A stretch of DNA of 5,442 nt from positions 1 through 5,442 of the forward strand of contig JAGQWV010000369.1 of the NCBI GenBank assembly GCA_020437045.1, read 5' to 3'. Below the pieces are notes generated by a model. That model saw nothing but the letters and a program-made list of their open reading frames with translations, had not been told where the DNA came from and did no database searches. This DNA is from Saprospiraceae bacterium. Its GTDB lineage: Bacteria; Bacteroidota; Bacteroidia; Chitinophagales; Saprospiraceae. Position 1 is the stretch's first letter; the number at the start of each line of letters is the position of its first letter. This document shows positions 1 through 4,310 of this stretch, piece after piece. Made by a program: the position numbers and the translations under genes.

Positions 1-158
1 TAACGGCAATAATCGATGCGTTGGTTTACTAGGAGCCAATTCTTAATTAACCTCATCTTAACCTAGTGGTAAAACAAATTAACAGACCGAATACAGTCTT
101 TTGTATGAATGAAGGTCCAGCACCTTCTCTGTTTTTTCAACACTTAATTTATGTAGCT

Positions 159-818
159 ATGAAAATGTGGATTTTATTGCTGGCAACCGCAACCAGTATC
201 GTCAGTCTATCGGCAAAGAGTGATCCAGATCAGCGGTTGACCGGAACTTGGCAAAACGAAGAACACCATATTTTACTGACCATCGAAGAAACGAATGATG
301 GCATCCGCGTCAGGCGTAACACCCAGGATCAATGGTATACATACCTACAGATCAGAGACCGGCAATTCAGAGATCGACAGGGAAATATCTATTACCTCAA
401 TAACAAGGATCAGCTGGAATGGGAAGACCATACCAGCAAGAAACACCTTCGGTTCAACAAAATATCGAGTGCAAATGCTAGAGATAACCAGTGGCGAGAA
501 TCACCGGAGAACCGGGGTTCGAACCGGGACAAGTATATCGAACGCAATCATCACTACGGAACGTCAAGATCACCTTCGGTTTCTGCCCACCAGCTCAATG
601 GTCGATGGATTAACGAGTCGACCGGACAGGCAATCCAGGTTGAAGGTAAAAACAACAAACTCCGGGTCAGGGCGCACAAAGGCGGATGGGACACCTTCTA
701 CCGTCATGATGCGAATACCTTTGTAGACAAACGAGGTAATCGATATGATTTTACCCGCAATCGACTCACTTATACCTCCAGGTTGGGTGACTTCCGGATG
801 GAATTCAAACAATATTAA
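159..818 (+). CDS. Secreted protein of unknown function with a duplicated ~72-residue domain
   Basis: I do not recognise the family. The frame is open from a GTG at 66, but I choose ATG 159 because it begins a compact signal peptide (MKMWILLLATATSIVSLSA, likely cut before KSDPDQ). The GTG and the ATG at 105 would put about 30 unrelated residues before the hydrophobic stretch. The mature protein has two copies of one module. Copy 1 (residues 27-101) and copy 2 (146-216) share the order LxGxWxNE, then (I/L)RVR, W-x-T-(Y/F), FxDxxGNxY, and end in a strand with a hydrophobic-x-F pattern. By eye about 19 of ~73 aligned positions are identical. The spacing of aromatic and alternating hydrophobic residues suggests beta strands, possibly a small barrel or lipocalin-like fold (inference). 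The linker (102-145) is rich in Asn, Arg, Ser and His. No catalytic motif or cysteine is visible. There is no Shine-Dalgarno sequence. The gene faces the protease gene tail to tail, so it appears monocistronic here. Periplasmic or secreted location is likely; the role is unknown. Confidence 0.72.
   Translation: MKMWILLLATATSIVSLSAKSDPDQRLTGTWQNEEHHILLTIEETNDGIRVRRNTQDQWYTYLQIRDRQFRDRQGNIYYLNNKDQLEWEDHTSKKHLRFNKISSANARDNQWRESPENRGSNRDKYIERNHHYGTSRSPSVSAHQLNGRWINESTGQAIQVEGKNNKLRVRAHKGGWDTFYRHDANTFVDKRGNRYDFTRNRLTYTSRLGDFRMEFKQY
237..461 (+). repeat. Internal protein repeat, copy 1 (of 2)
   Basis: This stretch encodes residues 27-101 of the secreted protein: LTGTWQNE near the start, GIRVRR, WYTY, FRDRQGNIYY, and an HLRFNK end. 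It aligns over its whole length with copy 2 at 594-806. The similarity is at protein level only; the DNA has diverged, so the duplication is old or has been selected to diverge. Confidence 0.65.
594..806 (+). repeat. Internal protein repeat, copy 2 (of 2)
   Basis: This stretch encodes residues 146-216: LNGRWINE, KLRVRA, WDTFY, FVDKRGNRYD, and an FRMEF end, in the same order and spacing as copy 1 apart from single-residue gaps after RVR and before the terminal Leu-containing strand. The copy ends three residues before the stop codon, so it forms the C-terminus of the protein. Confidence 0.65.
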
Positions 819-826
819 TCCTTAAG
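815..826. repeat. 12-bp direct repeat, copy A (TTAATCCTTAAG)
   Basis: The 12-mer TTAATCCTTAAG overlaps the stop codon of the upstream gene and recurs exactly at 937-948. Identity stops at both edges of the 12-mer. It contains the palindrome CTTAAG. No function is known to me. Confidence 0.5.
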
Positions 827-829
827 CAA

Positions 830-855
830 AGACGGCGATCAGAGGATTGCCGTCT
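830..855 (+). terminator. Strong hairpin after the secreted-protein gene, possible terminator
   Basis: AGACGGCGATC (830-840) pairs with GATTGCCGTCT (845-855) over 11 bp with one G-T wobble and a 4-nt AGAG loop, beginning 11 nt after the stop codon. It lacks a T-tract on the plus strand. Read on the minus strand it is followed by TTTGCTTAAGG, which is slightly more T-rich. Its position in a convergent intergenic region suggests termination or 3'-end protection of the transcript; factor-independent termination is unproven. Confidence 0.55.
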
Positions 856-931
856 ACTTGCGAGTCCACTCACAAAGTCCACTTTGCTCTAAAATCAGGT
901 TTACCTTTTCCCTAAAAAGTATGATTTTCAT

Positions 932-954
932 CCAGCTTAATCCTTAAGGGCTGG
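932..954. terminator. Imperfect hairpin containing direct-repeat copy B
   Basis: CCAG (932-935) pairs with CTGG (951-954), and CTTAA (936-940) pairs with TTAAG (944-948) around a TCC loop, leaving GG (949-950) as a bulge. The second 12-bp direct-repeat copy (937-948) supplies the upper stem. It lies between two converging genes, so a terminator or transcript-end role is plausible, but there is no T-tract on either side. Confidence 0.35.
937..948. repeat. 12-bp direct repeat, copy B (TTAATCCTTAAG)
   Basis: Exact second copy of the 12-mer at 815-826, 122 bp downstream. This copy is flanked by bases that let it form the upper part of a hairpin; copy A is not. Confidence 0.5.
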
Positions 955-983
955 GGACCAAAGTGGCTAAAATGTCGCATCCG

Positions 984-999
984 GTACTCTTCGGAGTAC
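984..999 (-). terminator. Hairpin with UUCG loop downstream of the protease gene
   Basis: GTACTC (984-989) and GAGTAC (994-999) form a perfect 6-bp stem around TTCG. On the plus-strand transcript this is a C(UUCG)G tetraloop, a known extra-stable RNA loop. On the minus strand, where it lies 15 nt past the protease stop codon, the loop reads CGAA. Neither side has an adjacent T-run, so it may be an attenuating or mRNA-end structure for either gene. Confidence 0.4.
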
Positions 1000-1014
1000 A
1001 CTCACCTGTCATCT

Positions 1015-2172
1015 TTATTTTGATGGATCCAGTACCAACTTAAGTCTTTCGGTGTCTTCACCCCTTAGGACCACAACTTCAATTTCCTCACCTGATTTGT
1101 GTTTTTCGAGCGCCAGTAAAAGATCGACATTGGTTTTGATTTTATCATCGTTAAGACCCACGATAATATCTCCCAACACAATCTCTCCTCTTTGATTGCG
1201 ACGGGTAGCGATTATCCCTGCCCGGTCGGCAGCGCTGCCTGCCTGAACGTTACTCACTACCGCTCCTTCAATCCCAGCTCTACTGACAATGCTCTGATTA
1301 AAAAGATCTACTCCCAGGGATGGACGCTGCAACTTCCCATATTTGATCAGATCACTCACCACCCAGTTTACTTGATCTACCGGAATACTAAATCCAATAC
1401 CTGCATAGGCTCCTGATGGACTATAGATGGCCGTGTTTACTCCGATCAGGCTTCCTTGTGAGTCGAGCAAAGGCCCTCCGGAGTTACCGGGATTGATAGC
1501 TGCATCCGTTTGTATCACATCACGGATGGGTGTACCGGACCGGCTTTTGATTTCTCTACCTAACGCACTGATGATGCCGGTAGTCAGTGTTTGATCCAAA
1601 CCAAATGGGTTACCTATAGCATACACTGATTGACCAACCATGAGATCATCGGAAGTTCCTACCGGAATAGGCACCAACTTTTCACGTGGGGCTTTTATTC
1701 TCAAAATAGCCAAATCTTTTTCCCGGGCATATCCCACCAAATCCGCTTCATAAGTAGACTGATCAGAAAGAGTTACGGTGGCTTTATCAGCATCCTCTAT
1801 CACATGGAAATTGGTCACAATATGACCTTCCTTATCCCAGACAAATCCCGACCCACTGCCTTGGGGAATCTCGGTAATATCTCGGGTCCAGTAGTCTTGT
1901 CGATATGTGGAAGTATTGATGAATGCCACCGACGGAGCAGCATCCTCGAAAAGATTAATAGTAGCCGTCTCTTCCTCATTCAACTCTCGACGAGGAGTCA
2001 CTGACCGGGCATAAGATGTTTGGGTTGCTACGGCAGGGCCCTGTTCTGTTGTCTCTGCCGGTGTTTGTTCCTTTACTGGATCTTCGTTTATCAAACTGCT
2101 GGTACCTACCAGATATCCAATCACGAAGAATGCAACCCAACTTAAGATTCTCAAAAATGCTTTTAGATTCAT
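1015..2172 (-). CDS. htrA: HtrA/Deg-family serine endoprotease, membrane-anchored, single PDZ domain
   Basis: An envelope protease that by family knowledge degrades or processes misfolded exported proteins. Residues 1-7 are short and basic, and ~9-28 are hydrophobic (ILSWVAFFVIGYLVGTSSLI), an uncleaved anchor or signal sequence placing the rest in the periplasm. A Glu/Thr/Pro-rich linker (29-70) precedes the trypsin-like domain (~75-275). The triad is complete: His123 in TNFHVI, Asp153 in KDLAIL, and Ser231 in GNSGGPL. One PDZ domain (~283-380) follows, with the binding-loop region at RPSLGVDL and the core at VLGDIIVGLNDDKI. At 385 residues it is shorter than two-PDZ DegP/DegQ (about 450) and nearer to DegS. 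It has a short N-terminal protease loop and a PDZ insertion (IATRRNQRGEIVLGD) that resemble plant and cyanobacterial Deg1 as I recall them. Start ATG 2172 fits the anchor; there is no Shine-Dalgarno sequence. The family call is firm; the exact subfamily and substrates are inferred. Confidence 0.95.
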   Translation of the reverse strand: MNLKAFLRILSWVAFFVIGYLVGTSSLINEDPVKEQTPAETTEQGPAVATQTSYARSVTPRRELNEEETATINLFEDAAPSVAFINTSTYRQDYWTRDITEIPQGSGSGFVWDKEGHIVTNFHVIEDADKATVTLSDQSTYEADLVGYAREKDLAILRIKAPREKLVPIPVGTSDDLMVGQSVYAIGNPFGLDQTLTTGIISALGREIKSRSGTPIRDVIQTDAAINPGNSGGPLLDSQGSLIGVNTAIYSPSGAYAGIGFSIPVDQVNWVVSDLIKYGKLQRPSLGVDLFNQSIVSRAGIEGAVVSNVQAGSAADRAGIIATRRNQRGEIVLGDIIVGLNDDKIKTNVDLLLALEKHKSGEEIEVVVLRGEDTERLKLVLDPSK

Positions 2173-2220
2173 ATCATTAGATATATTATGGTCATGAAAC
2201 GAATGTACTTTTCTTATAGT

Positions 2221-2241
2221 CTAGGAGACTGTTGAAATACC
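2221..2241 (+). repeat. Left terminal inverted repeat of the MITE-like element
   Basis: Begins CTAGGAGACTGTTGAAATAC. It matches the right end over 21 bp without a mismatch. Pairing stops outside (T2220 against G2423) and inside (C2242 against C2401). The left edge lies 48 bp upstream of the protease start codon. Confidence 0.8.
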
Positions 2242-2289
2242 CAGCTCGCGCTGTAAAATATAGGAAAGTCCTTTGATTATTGAAAGACA

Positions 2290-2388
2290 CAGTCGTTCTC
2301 CTTGCGCCTGACTTCGTTAATCCTCAGTCAGTTACCGACGGGTAGCCTCCCTCGATCTCGCCTCGTCAGGCACAACGATTTACGACTG
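2290..2388. repeat. Inner imperfect inverted repeat inside the MITE-like element
   Basis: CAGTCGT (2290-2296) and ACGACTG (2382-2388) pair, as do GCCTGAC (2306-2312) and GTCAGGC (2365-2371), with unpaired spacers of 9 and 10 nt between. With the terminal repeats this gives a nested stem structure across most of the element, so a single strand could fold into one long branched hairpin. Confidence 0.55.
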
Positions 2389-2401
2389 CAGCATCAATCT
2401 C

Positions 2402-2422
2402 GGTATTTCAACAGTCTCCTAG
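2402..2422 (-). repeat. Right terminal inverted repeat of the MITE-like element
   Basis: Begins GGTATTTCAACAG and ends TCTCCTAG, the perfect reverse complement of the left end. Its terminal CTAG is also the first four bases of a second, direct-orientation end-like sequence at 2419-2444. Confidence 0.8.
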
Positions 2423-2444
2423 GAGGGTGTTTTAAAGTTCCCAG
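2419..2444 (+). repeat. Second terminal-repeat-like sequence abutting the element
   Basis: Starting from the CTAG at the element's right edge, this stretch reads CTAGGAGGGTGTTTTAAAG and then TTCCCAG. It matches the left end and its first inner bases (2221-2244) at about 19 of 24 positions if 2 bp of gaps are allowed, in direct orientation. It may be the left end of a related or decayed element inserted at or sharing the same CTAG. Confidence 0.4.
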
Positions 2445-2675
2445 ATAAAATAATTCATAAAGGACCGATTTCATCTCTACAAAGACTGTCAACATCAACC
2501 GGTATTTCCTTTAAAAACAAAGTTGCAGAATTTTGAAATTTCGCAAAAGACAATAACTTTTTTACCCACAGGCTATCTGATATTTTGATTTGGTTTCGCG
2601 ACATATATTCTATCTCCATTGATCATTCTTTACAAATATTCGTCTTACCTTTATTGCAGAACCATGTGATAGATC
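2423..2675. other. AT-rich intergenic stretch upstream of the peptidase gene
   Basis: About 250 bp with no credible coding frame. CATCAA...CGGTATTTC, the sequence leading into the element's right repeat, is partly repeated around 2493-2508, followed by CTTTAAAAACA (2509-2519), which resembles the reverse complement of the second end. This hints at a decayed element end. TTTTG (2531-2535) and CAAAA (2544-2548) form a short inverted repeat. The promoter of the peptidase operon should lie here. The nearest match to the Bacteroidota -7 consensus TAnnTTTG is TACCTTTA (2646-2653), 22 nt before the start codon, but it has no convincing TTTG at -33, so I do not call it. Confidence 0.4.
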
Positions 2676-4289
2676 ATGCTAACCTTCAAACCGGGCAGTG
2701 ATTCACAATTTGGCCCTAGTACCTTGGCAGTAAAACTGCTTCTCCATTTGTTTTGCTTACTTATGTTGAGTTTTTCCCTTAAAGCCCAAGAATCCATCGA
2801 TCTCAAGATCAACGAAATTATCCGTAAACATGGTCTGAATGAGAGCCAGGTGATGGATATCGCCAGTTGGCTAACCGATGTTTACGGACCCCGCCTCACC
2901 GGTTCCCCGATGTTGGACCAGGCTACAGATTGGGCGGTTCAAACGCTAAAAGATTGGCAACTATCCAATGTGCATCTTGAAGCTTGGGGTCCCTTTGGCC
3001 GGGGTTGGGAGATGGAACATTTTGAAATGCATTGTACCGGTCCATCCTACTGGCCGGTGATCGCTTACCCGAAAGCATGGAGTCCCTCTTCAGAAGGTGA
3101 AATCAGCGGAGAAGTTATCTATCTGAACGCGTCGACCGGAGCTCAACTTGCCAAATATCAGGGGCAGCTAAAAGGCAAGTTCATTTTGTTAGACACCATC
3201 CGGAATATAGACCAGGGCTTCGAAGCGCCTGCCACCCGTGTTGATGATAAAGAATTACTGCGGCTCGCCAATCTCAATGATCCCACTCCTCGAAGAGAAA
3301 GAGGGTATCGTGGCAGTGGTGCTCGTTTTACAGATACTTTATGGACCTTTCTTGCTCAGGAAGATCCTGCAGCCGTCATAGATCGCAGCTACAAAGGTGA
3401 TCTGGGTACCGTTTTTGTTTCTGGTGCCAGCACGGCTCAGGGACGTGCGCAAAATCCTGGCAATCCGGTGGTTCGCCAGGTGACTATGAGTATTGAGCAT
3501 TACAACCGTATATTCCGGTTATTACAAAAAGGCATTCCGGTGAATTTACAGATGGAACTTAAAACACGCTACACCAATGACGATGGAATGGAGCACAATA
3601 TCATCGCTGAAATCCCCGGGACGGATCTGGCTGATGAGGTCGTCATGTTTGGTGCCCATTTTGATTCCTGGCATACAGGTACCGGAGCCACAGATAACGG
3701 AGCCGGTTCAGCGGTAATGATGGAAGTGGCGAGGATACTGCAAAAGACCATTGAAGAGTCTGGCATCAAGCCCCGACGTACGGTCCGTTTGGCACTATGG
3801 ACCGGAGAAGAACAGGGTTTATTTGGGTCAAGAGCTTATGTGCGCGAACATTTTGCCAACACAGATCCATTTGGCAATGCTTTGGAGGTCATGCCTTCGG
3901 CAGAGCAAATCTCCGCGTATTATAATCTCGACAATGGAACAGGTAAAATCCGTGGAGTACACCTCCAGGGCAATCAGCAAGTATGGCCGGTTTTCCGCGA
4001 TTTTCTTGAACCTTTTCAGGATTTAGGTGCCAGCACCCTGACCCTTGCCAATACCGGGGGAACAGACCACTTATCTTTCGATGCCGTGGGTATTCCCGCA
4101 TTTCAGTTCATTCAGGATCCTATAGCATATGGCACAAGGACGCATCATAGCAATATGGACAACTGGGACCACCTGGTTGCCGATGATATGAAACAGGCGG
4201 CAACGGTGATCGCCTCCTTTGTCTGGCATACAGCTCAAAGAGATGAAAAATTACCTCGTAAACCGACAGATGAAGAAGTAAAACAATAA
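2676..4289 (+). CDS. Secreted M28-family zinc peptidase (carboxypeptidase Q/PGCP-like)
   Basis: A secreted exopeptidase predicted to release amino acids from short peptides outside the inner membrane. The signal peptide spans residues 1-37 (hydrophobic core LLLHLFCLLMLSFSL, likely cut LKA|QES). A protease-associated-type insert is plausible at about 140-290. The catalytic domain (~305-520) keeps the whole co-catalytic di-zinc set of the family: His328 in GAHFD, bridging Asp340 in TDNGAG, general base Glu378 and ligand Glu379 in WTGEEQG, Asp419 in NLDNG, and His490 in THHSNMD. The GTD motif (462-464), the HHS motif and the WTGEEQG context resemble mammalian carboxypeptidase Q more than leucine aminopeptidases; this is from memory. 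At 537 residues it is somewhat longer than that enzyme. ATG 2676 gives a long n-region. A TTG at 2724 would give a textbook signal peptide (MAVKLLLHLFCLLM) and is an alternative. The next gene follows after 21 bp in the same frame, suggesting an operon. Exact substrate specificity is unknown. Confidence 0.92.
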   Translation: MLTFKPGSDSQFGPSTLAVKLLLHLFCLLMLSFSLKAQESIDLKINEIIRKHGLNESQVMDIASWLTDVYGPRLTGSPMLDQATDWAVQTLKDWQLSNVHLEAWGPFGRGWEMEHFEMHCTGPSYWPVIAYPKAWSPSSEGEISGEVIYLNASTGAQLAKYQGQLKGKFILLDTIRNIDQGFEAPATRVDDKELLRLANLNDPTPRRERGYRGSGARFTDTLWTFLAQEDPAAVIDRSYKGDLGTVFVSGASTAQGRAQNPGNPVVRQVTMSIEHYNRIFRLLQKGIPVNLQMELKTRYTNDDGMEHNIIAEIPGTDLADEVVMFGAHFDSWHTGTGATDNGAGSAVMMEVARILQKTIEESGIKPRRTVRLALWTGEEQGLFGSRAYVREHFANTDPFGNALEVMPSAEQISAYYNLDNGTGKIRGVHLQGNQQVWPVFRDFLEPFQDLGASTLTLANTGGTDHLSFDAVGIPAFQFIQDPIAYGTRTHHSNMDNWDHLVADDMKQAATVIASFVWHTAQRDEKLPRKPTDEEVKQ

Positions 4290-4310
4290 AAATAAAGCAA
4301 TTACAAGCCA

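Larger units (their letters stand above)
2221..2422. mobile_element. 202-bp palindromic MITE-like element with 21-bp perfect terminal inverted repeats
   Basis: The ends 2221-2241 and 2402-2422 are perfect inverted repeats of 21 bp. Each outer edge is CTAG. Because CTAG is its own reverse complement it could be the target-site duplication, leaving 17-bp terminal repeats that begin GAGACTGTTGAAATACC and a 194-bp element. The interior has no open reading frame and contains further inverted repeats, and by eye its centre is richer in G+C than the AT-rich flanks. This is the usual structure of a non-autonomous DDE-type element mobilised in trans. I cannot assign an insertion-sequence family, and no transposase is in the window. 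An alternative is a long structured RNA or regulatory palindrome, but the CTAG-bounded sharp ends favour transposition. Confidence 0.65.

Noticed and set aside
66..158. N-terminal extension of the secreted protein from a GTG start
   Set aside because: The extension would place about 31 residues of unrelated composition before a clean signal peptide; ATG 159 explains the N-terminus better.
295..812. Overlapping frames on both strands across the secreted-protein gene
   Set aside because: These frames are rich in Ser, Arg and Thr, lack any recognisable motif or signal, and lie wholly over a frame that has a signal peptide and an internal domain duplication.
863..886. AGTCCACT direct repeat (863-870, 876-883) and CAAAG/CTTTG stem (873-886)
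   Set aside because: Eight-base repeat and 5-bp stem in a short spacer are within chance expectation, and no further context supports them.
1192..2004. Two plus-strand frames (74 and 124 codons) opposite the protease gene
   Set aside because: Antisense to a fully supported protease; their sequences show no domain and no start context.
2242..2253. CAGC-TCGC-GCTG inverted repeat just inside the left end of the palindromic element
   Set aside because: Only a 4-bp stem; too short to mean anything on its own.
2646..2653. TACCTTTA as a Bacteroidota -7 promoter element for the peptidase operon
   Set aside because: Seven of eight positions match TAnnTTTG, but no TTTG lies at the proper upstream distance (the nearest TTG is 24 bp away), so the match is not distinguishable from chance in AT-rich DNA.
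2173..2675. CRISPR array or riboswitch in the large divergent spacer
   Set aside because: No regularly spaced direct repeats are present, and the structured part is better explained by one palindromic element with terminal inverted repeats; no known riboswitch core was recognised.
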